This document shows positions 17,950-26,537 of a stretch of DNA of 64,000 nucleotides, piece after piece (the first letter of the stretch is position 1; each line of letters begins with the position of its first letter). The notes beneath the pieces are model-generated. The model ran no database searches. It saw only the letters and a program-made list of their open reading frames with translations, and was not told where the DNA came from. Origin of the DNA: a virus; the IMG/VR virus record IMGVR_UViG_3300005253_000262, positions 1 to 64,000 of that record, one strand, 5' to 3'. A program made the position numbers and the translations under genes.

Positions 17950-20619
17950 TTATGCGAACTTCGGCCTCCTAACCTGTGTAAGGGTGTTCTGTGTAGCTGC
18001 CTGAATAATCTGTGGAACCATCTCCACGCGTACCATCTCCCGAATCCTTTCAATAGTGCCCACATCTGCTCCTGGCGCATTGATTTGGATAGTTATACCC
18101 CCACCCATACCCCCACCCATTTGATCGGGACGCCGTACAGTAATCTCCTCGCCTGCCTTGCCAAAGATAGTAACAGCCTTATTATCGGCTCCTCCACTTC
18201 CTGGGATTGTGAATGAGGCACCCTTAGCTGCAGGGACACCAGGGACAGCTGGGGCACCCTGTGTACCGACACCACCACCACGGAACATACCTGCGAACCC
18301 GCTGGTTAAACTCTGAATCAGAGGATCTATAAGCGTTGCGCGTAGAAGGACTCGGAATAATTCACGTGCCAGGTTACGTAGGACCTCGCCAAGTTTCTCG
18401 CCCTTGACGATGACATTCTCGAGAGCATTGCCCATTGCGTTAGCCGACTGCACCGCGGCTTGATTTACGTTATCCTGCAATACGAGGATACCCGACAGTA
18501 GCTTTTGACGCGTTATGAGGAGCTTGTTGATCGCGTCCTCACCTACACCAGCACGACGTAGTTGTTCCTCATAACGAGATAAGGGCTCCAGGATCTGTGC
18601 ATAGATTCGAAGGCTCGCTGGACCCTCAGCGAGTGCCTTTGTCTTCTGACGTAACCTATCTGTTTCCGCGCTAGCACGCTCAAGGGCTCGATTTACACGT
18701 TCCTGTATACGTACGCGGTCCCTCTCTTGGCGTATGATTTCCTCGTTAGCTTTTGTTTGTGCTTGGATCTGTGCAAGCAGAACTCGGAACTTGTTCAGCA
18801 TCTGAATTTGCTTCGCCAGTGGGATGTTGGTAGCTGCGAGGCGTTCTCGGTATGCATCAACTACGGATGTGAACTTGTTGAAAACTTCTAGCGATCCTGG
18901 ACCACGCTGTAGCGCTTCAAGACGCGCCCGCATGACATCCATTTCTCTGGGGATTTCCTCAAGCGCGGTTTTTGTCCGGGCTGCACGTGCCACCGCTTTA
19001 TCGAACCATATACTGAGGTTCTGCAGCCCTACCGTCATACGGAAGAACTCTTCTGCAATGCGTTCTATGTCGTTAGGAATCGGTCCAGAACCCATCTCTA
19101 TCAGCTTCTGCGTTAATGCCCCTACCTCGTCTGTGTTCAATTTCAGAACCTGGAAGAGCGTCTTGAAGCGGGTCATGAAGAGTTCTGGTGCCATTATGCC
19201 CGTATCCATCGAACCCATTACTTCCTCAAAGAGGCGTGTCTGGTCAACAATACCATCTATGGACTTATTGAGGTTCTCGAATACCCTAGTCAGGTTCAAT
19301 GGTTCGAACTTGCTAAGCTTCTCAAGTTTGTCATTAAACTTATCTAGATTGTCACCTGACTCGTCAATCACACCGCCCATAGACTGGAGGACAAATGTTG
19401 CACCTTTGAGGGCATCCGTGCCAATCTTCGTAATACCAACGCCTCTATCAACCTTCTGTAGGAAGAGTGTCCATGCAGTTCCTAGGTTGCTTGTGGCGCC
19501 AGCAAGTGAATCTACGTTCTTTAATCCCTTGTCTCCTATGGACTCGCGGAGGGTTTTGGCAAACTTGGGTAGGAAGTCATCACTAATAACCTCGCCTGCT
19601 TTGAGTAGTTTGCCAAGCTCGCGTGTAGTGACCTTCATCGCTTTCGCAGCGAGTCGGAATGCACCTGGGAGTCTCTCACCTAACTGACCCCGAAGCTCCT
19701 CAGCTTGCACTGTGCCCTTGGACATCATCTGTTCAATAGCACGGAAGATACCTTCGACCTCCACACCACTTAGGCGGAGTGCAGCTGCGGCATTAGAGAC
19801 AGAAAGGAAGATGTCTCGTGTCTTCTGCCCCTCGAGGGCGGTGCCACGAGATGCTGCAGCCAGTCTGGAATACGATCGACCTAGGGTGTTAATCTGCAGC
19901 CCTAACTTCTGTGCCGTCTTGAGAACAAAGTTCATCTCACGGCGGCCTCCTGCAACACTACCAGTGGCTAATTCGAAGCGTGCTTGGAACTTCTCGAACT
20001 CCCTAGACGACCTGAGGACAGCAGCACCTAGCTTAGCTACTGCAAGTACCGCAAGTGTTATACCTGCGATCCATGCGCCAAGTACGAGGTTCCCGCGACC
20101 AGCAATGACACTGATAGCCCTGATCCTGGCGCCAATACCACTAAGAGGACCAACAGCGAGTACGGCGGATGTTTCAAGGTCCTTGAAGATCAAGCTCATC
20201 CGCGCTAGCCCTTTACCTCCACGCGATGCTGCTGCTTGTACTTCATTAAGGGCACGACGTGATCGCCCAAGTTTGGCTGTGAATGCATCCTGGGATCGGG
20301 CGAATTGGATGGCAGTAACCTTACCAGAGGTCATCTCCCGAGTCAGCTTTCTAAAGGCGTTGGAGACTCGGGCGATTTGCTCAGCAGGGGCGCCAGCTTT
20401 TCGGAGTTGCTGTTGGAGTGCTAGTGTCTGCTGGAATGCCTTCTTGATGGCAGTTTCCTGCCGCGACATTGCCTTAGCAACGTTCTGTGCGCCCTTAGAC
20501 TGTGAACGGGCAACTTGGTTTGTCTTACGCTGGAATTGATCAAGCTGCTGGATTGCTTTCTTTAGCCCAGCAGTATTGGCATCGACACCAAAATTTAGCG
20601 ATCCTATGTTCAGAGCCAC
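17950..20619 (-). CDS. Tail tape measure protein
   Basis: 889 residues from a GTG start with GGAG upstream. Residues 1-160 are coiled-coil like, Gln/Ala/Lys rich; about 175-205 and 215-225 are hydrophobic Gly/Ala/Leu helices; residues about 230-370 carry the conserved tape-measure domain (TLGRSYSRLAAASRG, ALRLSGVEVEGIFRAIEQ, GTVQAEELRGQLGERLPGAF). More coiled coil follows, then a Gly-rich tail. Length suggests a tail of about 130 nm by the usual 1.5 angstrom per residue rule. It follows the G/GT chaperone gene, the standard siphovirus order. Confidence 0.93.
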   Translation of the reverse strand: MALNIGSLNFGVDANTAGLKKAIQQLDQFQRKTNQVARSQSKGAQNVAKAMSRQETAIKKAFQQTLALQQQLRKAGAPAEQIARVSNAFRKLTREMTSGKVTAIQFARSQDAFTAKLGRSRRALNEVQAAASRGGKGLARMSLIFKDLETSAVLAVGPLSGIGARIRAISVIAGRGNLVLGAWIAGITLAVLAVAKLGAAVLRSSREFEKFQARFELATGSVAGGRREMNFVLKTAQKLGLQINTLGRSYSRLAAASRGTALEGQKTRDIFLSVSNAAAALRLSGVEVEGIFRAIEQMMSKGTVQAEELRGQLGERLPGAFRLAAKAMKVTTRELGKLLKAGEVISDDFLPKFAKTLRESIGDKGLKNVDSLAGATSNLGTAWTLFLQKVDRGVGITKIGTDALKGATFVLQSMGGVIDESGDNLDKFNDKLEKLSKFEPLNLTRVFENLNKSIDGIVDQTRLFEEVMGSMDTGIMAPELFMTRFKTLFQVLKLNTDEVGALTQKLIEMGSGPIPNDIERIAEEFFRMTVGLQNLSIWFDKAVARAARTKTALEEIPREMDVMRARLEALQRGPGSLEVFNKFTSVVDAYRERLAATNIPLAKQIQMLNKFRVLLAQIQAQTKANEEIIRQERDRVRIQERVNRALERASAETDRLRQKTKALAEGPASLRIYAQILEPLSRYEEQLRRAGVGEDAINKLLITRQKLLSGILVLQDNVNQAAVQSANAMGNALENVIVKGEKLGEVLRNLARELFRVLLRATLIDPLIQSLTSGFAGMFRGGGVGTQGAPAVPGVPAAKGASFTIPGSGGADNKAVTIFGKAGEEITVRRPDQMGGGMGGGITIQINAPGADVGTIERIREMVRVEMVPQIIQAATQNTLTQVRRPKFA

Positions 20620-20633
20620 TGATTACTCCATTC

Positions 20634-21205
20634 TCAGAACTTCCCCGCACCTTGTCTAGCTGCAGCTACTCTGCGGGCACGTTCCTGTTCCTTAGCGTCC
20701 AAATTCCGAGCTGCGATGAATAGCATTACGTCTTCTGTCGTAGCGTCCTCGGTAACCTCGTGTATGAACTTACCAATCGCGATGCTGTAGTCTACGACTG
20801 CTCGGATAAAGGGTCTCTCAGTAGTCTCTCCTCTAGTGCCTCGATGTCGATACCAGACAATCGCGCAATGGCGTTTTGAATTTCGAGGACGTCCTCACCG
20901 AAGGGCCAGCCAAGGATCACATCTCGATCTGTATCCTCGAAGATACGCTCGTTAGTACCAGGTACAAACGCGTACTGCACAATCATCTCGATCGTGCGCG
21001 TCTTGGTGTCGGCGATTTCCCGTGCATCCAGCATACTGCCAAATGAGGGTTGCCGTAGCTCGACGTCTTCACCGAACAACGTGACCATCTCGATCTTTGG
21101 CTTAGCCTTCGTGCCTAGGAGGCGCCCACGTAAATCATCGCGAGTTAGGAGTGATGATTCCTCCACGCCCTGCGTTCCTGCTACCTTTGTTGCTGCTTTG
21201 TTCAT
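20634..21205 (-). CDS. Tail assembly chaperone, frameshift fusion product (GT-like)
   Basis: The 137-residue chaperone frame can be continued by a -1 shift at CCCTTTA (20807-20813). After the Leu of TTA the -1 frame reads IRAVVDYSIAIGKF onward for 57 residues and stops with TGA at 20634-20636, giving a 190-residue fusion. The extension is helical and charged, with a Gln/Arg/Ala-rich end (AARNLDAKEQERARR), as in lambda gpGT. The fused form would bind the tape measure protein, encoded 14 bases downstream. Existence of the fusion is inferred from the slippery site and the open -1 frame. Confidence 0.8.
20792..21205 (-). CDS. Tail assembly chaperone (G-like)
   Basis: 137 residues between the tail tube and tape measure genes. 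The MVTLFGEDVELRQPSFGSMLDAR segment and the acidic helical C terminus are typical of phage tail assembly chaperones that keep the tape measure protein soluble during tube polymerisation. AAAGG precedes the start. Ends at TAG just past the slippery heptamer. Confidence 0.85.
   Translation of the reverse strand: MNKAATKVAGTQGVEESSLLTRDDLRGRLLGTKAKPKIEMVTLFGEDVELRQPSFGSMLDAREIADTKTRTIEMIVQYAFVPGTNERIFEDTDRDVILGWPFGEDVLEIQNAIARLSGIDIEALEERLLRDPLSEQS
20807..20813 (-). promoter_or_regulatory. Programmed -1 frameshift slippery heptamer
   Basis: On the minus strand the chaperone frame reads GA-C CCT TTA TCC; C CCT TTA fits X XXY YYZ exactly. Both tRNAs can re-pair with CCC TTT after a one-base slip. 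The 0-frame stop follows five codons later, and the -1 frame stays open for 57 codons. Confidence 0.85.
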
Positions 21206-21235
21206 TTCATTTGCCTTTGTCAGTTACGATATGTA

Positions 21236-21421
21236 TTACCCTGAGTAGTCCCTGTCTGCCGACTTGGTAGCCTTCAGTTGTTCATGTGTGCTGGCGCACT
21301 GCTGAAGTAGCGATTGACACTGCGTTGCACCACGAAAGTCCTCAGCGTTGTTAAGCGCGTCAACCATCGCTCTCAGGTCCTTCTTAATTCCCTCAAACTT
21401 CTGCCCTATGTTCATGCTCAT
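21236..21421 (-). CDS. Small helical hypothetical protein
   Basis: 61 residues, strong AGGAGA six bases before ATG 21421 (second in-frame ATG two codons later). Helical and charged throughout, with paired cysteines (CQSLLQQC). Lies between the tail tube and chaperone genes where small helical tail genes are sometimes found. Function unknown. Confidence 0.65.
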   Translation of the reverse strand: MSMNIGQKFEGIKKDLRAMVDALNNAEDFRGATQCQSLLQQCASTHEQLKATKSADRDYSG

Positions 21422-21444
21422 GTTGTTCTCCTGCTTGCCTAGTG

Positions 21445-22509
21445 TTAGACTGTAGTAAATGCACCTGTCCCCTGCAGTTCTGCAACGAATATGTTCATGT
21501 TACTCAGTCCGCCTGAAAGCGAAATGTCCGTGACCATGAAGTTGCCTTCCTTGGCATCGAGTGGTGACTGCCCAGTTGCACCCTGCGGTAGGTACTGCAC
21601 ATCATAGGTGTTGAGTTCTGTCAACCACGACACCAGTAGATCCTGAATCGCCTGGTTCAGTGTCGTTGCTGTATGCCGCCAGTTGAATGGAAGTGCTACA
21701 GCGGGGTTCGTGGTCTCGTCAGGAACCGTCAGCTGGAAGTTTATTGTCTCTTCCTCGAGTGCGCCAACGGCCCCTCCTTGCCCTGTATTCACCATCTTGA
21801 AGAAGCCTCGAGCTATCGAAGACCCATCACCTGCAGGGTCGATCTCGATAATCAGCTCGGTGCGTGCGATAACATCGGCTGCTGCAGCTTCGGCATCATC
21901 GAAGATGCCTCCCAACTCCAGTGCTACGGTACGCAAACCCGCAGTGAAGATGCGATGTCCCGAGTTAGCCTGAGCTGAGATGAAGTCCGACTCGTCGACA
22001 GCCTCAGTCGTCATCGTAAGGTTATACGTATTTGGCCTTGCTATGGTCACGGTTGGGAAGTATTTGCCCGTTGCTGTTACGGCACCGGTGGGTGTGAACG
22101 ACGCGACGAACGTGACCCTACCAAATAGGTAGTCGATGTTGAGGATGTCTGCCGAGGCTATGGATCCACCCGTGTCGAGGATGTCCATCGTGGCTTCGGA
22201 GCGATCCCAGATTTCTTTTGTAGCGTCGTCGATGGAATATGTCTTACCACTAACAAGCGTCATAGCCTCGGCAGTGAATGTTGTGGCTGTGCCGTGTTTC
22301 TTGATCTCCGCCTTATACCCAGAGAAGCCTTTGAAGATGCCGTTAGCACTTATACCCCAACCGACCATTCCGATATCGGTGGACCCATATGTCTGTCCGA
22401 GGATCGTGTCATCTACTGGCTCTGACTCGGCATTGAAGCTGCCCTCTGAACCTGGCAGGGCAACGTAGACGGAGCCACCATCGGTGGAAATTTGAATTAC
22501 TTTGGCCAT
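21445..22509 (-). CDS. Major tail (tube) protein
   Basis: 354 residues, beta rich with few charged clusters, beginning MAKVIQISTDGGSVYVALPGSEG. Its position just before the chaperone/tape measure genes and after the tail terminator, its size and its Gly/Thr/Ala-rich composition fit a siphovirus tube protein. A C-terminal segment (about residues 270-354) could be an extra surface domain. No sheath gene follows, which argues against a myovirus. Confidence 0.85.
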   Translation of the reverse strand: MAKVIQISTDGGSVYVALPGSEGSFNAESEPVDDTILGQTYGSTDIGMVGWGISANGIFKGFSGYKAEIKKHGTATTFTAEAMTLVSGKTYSIDDATKEIWDRSEATMDILDTGGSIASADILNIDYLFGRVTFVASFTPTGAVTATGKYFPTVTIARPNTYNLTMTTEAVDESDFISAQANSGHRIFTAGLRTVALELGGIFDDAEAAAADVIARTELIIEIDPAGDGSSIARGFFKMVNTGQGGAVGALEEETINFQLTVPDETTNPAVALPFNWRHTATTLNQAIQDLLVSWLTELNTYDVQYLPQGATGQSPLDAKEGNFMVTDISLSGGLSNMNIFVAELQGTGAFTTV

Positions 22510-22520
22510 TACATTTCTCC

Positions 22521-22937
22521 TTAGAGAACAACCCTATTAGATTCAGCGGTTAAGGCGGGCTCGATAATCATTGCTAGGTTCAGCACAAATAGCGGACGAT
22601 TATTCTCATCGCGCCCAATAAACCCCAGATCGCCATTCTGGGTTATAGAGACCATACGGTCCCCACCAATATCCTGCGAGTCGAGCCCCAGCAGCAAATC
22701 CTTCACTGCTTGGCCCTCATCACGCGTGGCTAGATACTCACCGACTTCGCCCCGCACCATTATCTGTGCAGTGGGGAAATCCAGTAGATACCTTGGATTC
22801 GGTTCCACACCAACCGTATCAGTAAGCATAATGACTTTATCAGGCTTCGGGGGCATAGCGCCCGTCTCTAGCTGCCAGCCAGAGACCCCCACGTGTGTAG
22901 TGAGTAGCGAGCGTAAATGTTCTGTTGGGGCTGTCAC
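22521..22937 (-). CDS. Tail terminator protein
   Basis: 138 residues from a GTG overlapping the previous stop (GTGA). The layout, LRSLLTTHVGVSGWQL, IMLTDTVGVEPNPRYLLDFP, IMVRGEVGEY, VKDLLLGLDS, follows the alpha/beta pattern of phage tail terminators. Lies between the gp10-like protein and the tube protein, as usual. It would cap the tail tube at its final length. Confidence 0.75.
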   Translation of the reverse strand: MTAPTEHLRSLLTTHVGVSGWQLETGAMPPKPDKVIMLTDTVGVEPNPRYLLDFPTAQIMVRGEVGEYLATRDEGQAVKDLLLGLDSQDIGGDRMVSITQNGDLGFIGRDENNRPLFVLNLAMIIEPALTAESNRVVL

Positions 22938-23398
22938 TTGCTGAGTCCTGTGTTCTTCTGATAAAACAGTGCCACACGGCGCCGGAAGTCATCAATGTGC
23001 GTATTTATGGCCGTCTCCAGGAACTTAGCCTGTGTTGGCGGTGCATGATGTATATCGAGGCGTTCGTGGACGAATCCAGCGTAGTGAGGCCGTCCATGTC
23101 GTGCATATCCAATAACGGCAGAAGCCCCTGTGGCTGTCTTGCGTACCTCAACGAACCCTGATGCCTTCAGAGTGCCTTCATCTACTGGCACGAGCCGCTG
23201 CGATTCGTCGAAGATAGGCTTCAGGCCAAACCGGATTGCTTCAGGTGTTATGTTGTCGATGTAGTTTATCACCTTTAGGAGGTTCTGCTTAATGACACTC
23301 GCCTGGTCACGGATCGACTTGATGTAGGCCTTCTCCGACGGCGACGCTGCTACAGTACGGCGAACACGCCCTATGTTTAATTGGAGTGGGTCAGCCAT
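22934..23398 (-). CDS. HK97 gp10-like tail completion protein
   Basis: 154 residues. Helical start followed by SQRLVPVDEGTLKASGFVEV and IGYARHGRPHYAGFVHE, the recognisable core of gp10-like neck/tail proteins (two-step: PVDTG-L then Y-A-FVE). Overlaps both neighbours. Probable role: joining tail to head-completion proteins. Confidence 0.8.
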   Translation of the reverse strand: MADPLQLNIGRVRRTVAASPSEKAYIKSIRDQASVIKQNLLKVINYIDNITPEAIRFGLKPIFDESQRLVPVDEGTLKASGFVEVRKTATGASAVIGYARHGRPHYAGFVHERLDIHHAPPTQAKFLETAINTHIDDFRRRVALFYQKNTGLSK

Positions 23399-23733
23399 TA
23401 GAGAAATACCTTCCGTAGTGCCTCTAGGGCACGAAGATCTGTGCTCCTATGATAGTTACGTGACCTGAATGCGTTATCAAGCGTTGTAGGATCGGCTGTT
23501 GCTGTAAGATCGCCTAATCCGAAGTAGTCACCCACATCGATGTCCACTCCGAGGTATACAATCGCGTTGCTAACCACTTCTTCGTTCTCGAGGGTTCGGA
23601 AGAGTACAGCTTTGTCTTCCCAGCGCCCCTTAAGCTTGATAGGCGTACCGAATGTGAATCCGCCGTAACTATCACTGCCTGTAACAGGCCAGTGGGTTAC
23701 GTCTTCTTTCAGGTAGCGTGATGCGAGAGTCAT
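23398..23733 (-). CDS. Head closure (stopper) protein
   Basis: 111 residues, beta rich: VTHWPVTGSDSYGGFTFGTPIKLKGRWEDKA is close to the head-closure pattern in which a GRW-E segment precedes a strand with E..SNA.VY. Overlaps both neighbours by one base. Position between adaptor and gp10-like genes supports the call. Confidence 0.72.
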   Translation of the reverse strand: MTLASRYLKEDVTHWPVTGSDSYGGFTFGTPIKLKGRWEDKAVLFRTLENEEVVSNAIVYLGVDIDVGDYFGLGDLTATADPTTLDNAFRSRNYHRSTDLRALEALRKVFL

Positions 23734-24104
23734 TATATCACCCTGAATTCCGCTTTGGCATTTGTCATACCGAGACTAGCCAGGGTGCCTGAGGTATCGA
23801 GTGTAAGGGCCATCTGACCGTAGCGAGTGGACCTGAAGCCATCTTTATAGACGTTGGCGAGGGACTCACCGGCATCACCCATCTTGGATCGAGTAAGGCC
23901 GCCTCTCTCTTCAGTAAGGGCTACGAGATGGGCTGCTAGGTACAGCTCGATCTTTACAAGGATTGGTTCAGGGTGTCCAGCACTAAGGAGGTGGGTATCT
24001 ACGTAGAGGTTCGCCGTATCGATCATGTGGGCGAGGACATCTTCATCGGACTTACTAGTATCGATGATTGCCTTGACACCCTCTCCCGTAACCCTAGCAC
24101 TCAC
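23733..24104 (-). CDS. Head-tail adaptor protein
   Basis: 123 residues from a GTG start. Four predicted helices with IELYLAAHLVALTEERGGL, a pattern typical of gp6/gp15-like connector proteins in which a helix ending in AAHL is followed by a loop and a TRYGQ segment near the C terminus. Located between the capsid region and head closure gene. It probably binds the portal after packaging. Confidence 0.75.
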   Translation of the reverse strand: MSARVTGEGVKAIIDTSKSDEDVLAHMIDTANLYVDTHLLSAGHPEPILVKIELYLAAHLVALTEERGGLTRSKMGDAGESLANVYKDGFRSTRYGQMALTLDTSGTLASLGMTNAKAEFRVI

Positions 24105-24109
24105 CTAGA

Positions 24110-24448
24110 CTACGACTCGTCCGAGCCGCCTCCAGCGCCTTCATCGGCAGCACCACTGGCGCCATCATCTTCACTGCCACCAGCACTAGCAGCATCACCG
24201 CCTTCACCAGCGGCTTCGTCATCTTTTACTTCGACTTCCGCTTCTGCTGCAGCTAACTCAGCTTGTGCGGTGGCTATGCTAGCGGATTGAAGACGATGTG
24301 TGAATGAATCGGCACACGACTTCGTAACTGTGACTTTAGTTCCGGGCTTGGCAGAGAACCGTTCGCCTGTGTTAGGATTAATCGCGCTGAAGCTTTTGCT
24401 CCCGATAACTACGCGCTCCACCGTCTGCTCTTGTTTTGCCTTTGTCAT
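24110..24448 (-). CDS. Small head-region protein with acidic low-complexity tail
   Basis: 112 residues. Residues 1-60 form a small domain (VVIGSKSFSAINPNTGERF); residues about 68-112 are almost only Ala, Glu, Asp, Gly and Ser. Five bases separate it from the adaptor gene. Such proteins occur between capsid and connector genes, possibly capsid accessory proteins. Function unknown. Confidence 0.65.
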   Translation of the reverse strand: MTKAKQEQTVERVVIGSKSFSAINPNTGERFSAKPGTKVTVTKSCADSFTHRLQSASIATAQAELAAAEAEVEVKDDEAAGEGGDAASAGGSEDDGASGAADEGAGGGSDES

Positions 24449-24473
24449 AATAGTTCTCGCTTGTTAAAGGGCT

Positions 24474-24492
24474 CCCCCTCATAATGAGGGGG
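24474..24492 (-). terminator. Hairpin after the major capsid gene
   Basis: CCCCCTCATAATGAGGGGG is a near-perfect palindrome in the 68-base gap downstream of the capsid gene. No U-tract follows on the minus strand, so it may be a partial terminator or an mRNA-stabilising stem that keeps capsid message abundant. Confidence 0.55.
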
Positions 24493-24516
24493 ATATAACC
24501 TTCAGCACACTACGTA

Positions 24517-25518
24517 TTAGCTGTAGTGTACGATGCCTGACTGACCTGTTACGGTTGAACGTACCCGCGGGATCATGATCGACATGACCTTGAAGTGTAG
24601 CATCATGCCGCCCTGAGTTTCCCACTGAACCGTTGTCGGCTGGAGTCCAACGACCTCGTCGATGACGTCACTTGTCATCTGGAGCATGATCGACTCACTC
24701 GCTGGCACATCCTTCGATGGGATGATGTTGGAGATGTCGGGAATCTCCTTGATGCGCTGCATCGTGGTCTTGTCGCTGGCGGCTTTGAAGTCCTCCATCA
24801 TGTTGTTCCACGAGGGGTAGTTCACCAGGAGCACGTACGGCCCGTACATGTCGTCGCCTTGTGCATCGGCGATCATGGCGAGGACGTCAGTGAGGATTTG
24901 ATCGCCTGTTGCGGCGCTATCCCAGTCGGCTGACTGAGCTCCCGTGCTACGATTGCCCTCCGTAGTCAGCCCGAAGATCTGAGCTGCACCTACACGTGTT
25001 GCGTGACCAAGAATAACCATCGATTCCGTTGTTTCCGCAACTAGACGGCCTGCTAGTGCAGCTTGCGCTGTATCAAGAGGCTGTCCCAGTCTGCGTGAAG
25101 CGTGAAGCTTCCGGACGTTGATGGTGAAGTCCTTGTGGATGATCGGAAGCGGCATGCTCAGGAGGGTGAACTCGAGGATGTCCTGCTCGCCTCGTGATAC
25201 GCCGTCCATTGAGACATCGGCCGGCTCCATGTCACTGACCTGTTCCCACTCGAGGATGGTCGTGCCAAGTCCGTCACTGATGTTAAAAGACAACCCCGCG
25301 GCGATAAGTGCAGTCACCAGTGGTAGGCGTTGCCGCGCTACCTCGATAAGCTTTGTATCGAACTGCAGCCATTCTTCTTTACGAAGGGTGGCATTCGTGC
25401 GGAGTGCATTGACATTGAAGCCATTCCCCAGAAGGACGTTGGCGACATTGCTTGACGCGTGTAGCCCGCCCCGATCCGCATGGATGGTATCAATATGTAC
25501 ACCATTTGCAAGTTGCAT
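24517..25518 (-). CDS. Major capsid protein (HK97 fold, encapsulin-like)
   Basis: 333 residues. KDFTINVRKLHASRRLGQPL, then AALAGRLVAETTESMVILG, matches the central region of encapsulin/linocin-like capsid proteins, in which a conserved helix ends with a G after I/M-I. The N terminus (about 1-35) is flexible; there is no long scaffold-like delta domain, in line with a separate scaffold. A strong AGGAGTAAGAAC precedes it. Located after the decoration and protease genes. Confidence 0.88.
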   Translation of the reverse strand: MQLANGVHIDTIHADRGGLHASSNVANVLLGNGFNVNALRTNATLRKEEWLQFDTKLIEVARQRLPLVTALIAAGLSFNISDGLGTTILEWEQVSDMEPADVSMDGVSRGEQDILEFTLLSMPLPIIHKDFTINVRKLHASRRLGQPLDTAQAALAGRLVAETTESMVILGHATRVGAAQIFGLTTEGNRSTGAQSADWDSAATGDQILTDVLAMIADAQGDDMYGPYVLLVNYPSWNNMMEDFKAASDKTTMQRIKEIPDISNIIPSKDVPASESIMLQMTSDVIDEVVGLQPTTVQWETQGGMMLHFKVMSIMIPRVRSTVTGQSGIVHYS

Positions 25519-25544
25519 GTTCTTACTCCTGTTCGGGGTGTAGG

Positions 25545-25976
25545 TTAGAATACTTCGAGCACGAAGCGGAGACCGACGGTAGCAGTGGTAACTGCTTTAC
25601 CAACCACTGAATGGCGCTCCGTATCGTCGGTTGCGACATCAGTTGCGAGGGTTACCAGCCGGCCATCACCCTCGGATTCAACGATGTCTTCGGCTGTTAC
25701 GCCGCCAGTGCCAGCGATCGCGTAGACCTTAGAGCCGGCAGGGAAGACGCCATACAGCAACGTATCGTTGTCTGCATAGTCATCGTCGATACCGTTGCCG
25801 ACGATGTCGTTCTCCACCGCGAATTTGGGTACCATGGTACCGCCAGCTACGGCATGTACGATTAGGTCCGTATCGGGGCCCTGAAGCAAGTGACCCGGGG
25901 TTACCACGCCAGCAGCAAGACCTTCCCTGCGAACGACAAGGTCATTACCCAGGACGGTAATTGTTTTGATAGCCAT
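25545..25976 (-). CDS. Putative capsid decoration protein
   Basis: 143 residues, beta rich, Gly/Val/Thr/Asp rich and without a clear helix, immediately upstream of the capsid gene and downstream of the protease/scaffold, the usual place of a head decoration protein. TLLYGVFPAGSKVYAIAGTGG resembles the core of such proteins. Assignment rests mainly on position. Confidence 0.65.
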   Translation of the reverse strand: MAIKTITVLGNDLVVRREGLAAGVVTPGHLLQGPDTDLIVHAVAGGTMVPKFAVENDIVGNGIDDDYADNDTLLYGVFPAGSKVYAIAGTGGVTAEDIVESEGDGRLVTLATDVATDDTERHSVVGKAVTTATVGLRFVLEVF

Positions 25977-26003
25977 CAGTACTACTCCTGTTAAAGGCTG
26001 GCG

Positions 26004-26537
26004 TTATGCTGCGTCAGCTTCTTGGGTTGGGTTGAGGTCGAAGAGCTTCGGCGCCGGCGGAATTTCGTCGTCGTTGACGCGCAGTGTGGATATGTTCGCA
26101 CCGCCCCCTTCGAAGGAAATATCGGTTGATAGCGCGGCGATGCTCTCTAATTCACCAAGAGGCTTCGCTTCCAGCTGCGCCTCGGTAAATGTGTTACGAG
26201 CGTTTGCCCTGATAGCAGTGACGAGCGCATCCTTACGCTGCTTATGCATCTGTACACCCGAGTTGAGGACTTCTTGGACTTCCGCGGGAGCCTCGGCGAT
26301 ATAGGCCTCAGTGGTAACCGGAGGCGTGTCGCCAGCTTCGATTGCAGCAAGCCGGGCAGTTTCCGCTTCCTCGGCGACACGAGTTGCTTCAGCTTCAGCT
26401 TCAGCGTCGGCATTTACGACTGGCGACATCTTCTTCAGCTGTTCCTCGTCGAGGCCGTTAAGCCATTCTTTGTCGTCATCGGTGTACTGAGTTGCTTCGT
26501 TGGCAATCAGGCCGTTCACGAATTCCTCTTTGTTCAT
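26004..26537 (-). CDS. Nested scaffold protein (internal start)
   Basis: Inside the protease gene, in the same frame, ATG 26537 (MNKEEFVNGLIANEATQY) is preceded by CCAGGAGAACGCT, as good a ribosome site as any in the operon. It would give a 177-residue protein rich in Ala and Glu with a coiled-coil stretch (AEAEATRVAEEAETARLAA) and a basic helical C-terminal part, typical of scaffolds. Lambda C/Nu3 is the known parallel. Expression is inferred. Confidence 0.65.
   Translation of the reverse strand: MNKEEFVNGLIANEATQYTDDDKEWLNGLDEEQLKKMSPVVNADAEAEAEATRVAEEAETARLAAIEAGDTPPVTTEAYIAEAPAEVQEVLNSGVQMHKQRKDALVTAIRANARNTFTEAQLEAKPLGELESIAALSTDISFEGGGANISTLRVNDDEIPPAPKLFDLNPTQEADAA

Noticed and set aside
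18824-20539. Two long plus-strand frames (287 and 275 residues) over the tape measure gene
   Set aside because: They are mirror frames of a GC3-biased, Ala/Arg-rich coding region; no ribosome sites and basic low-complexity products.
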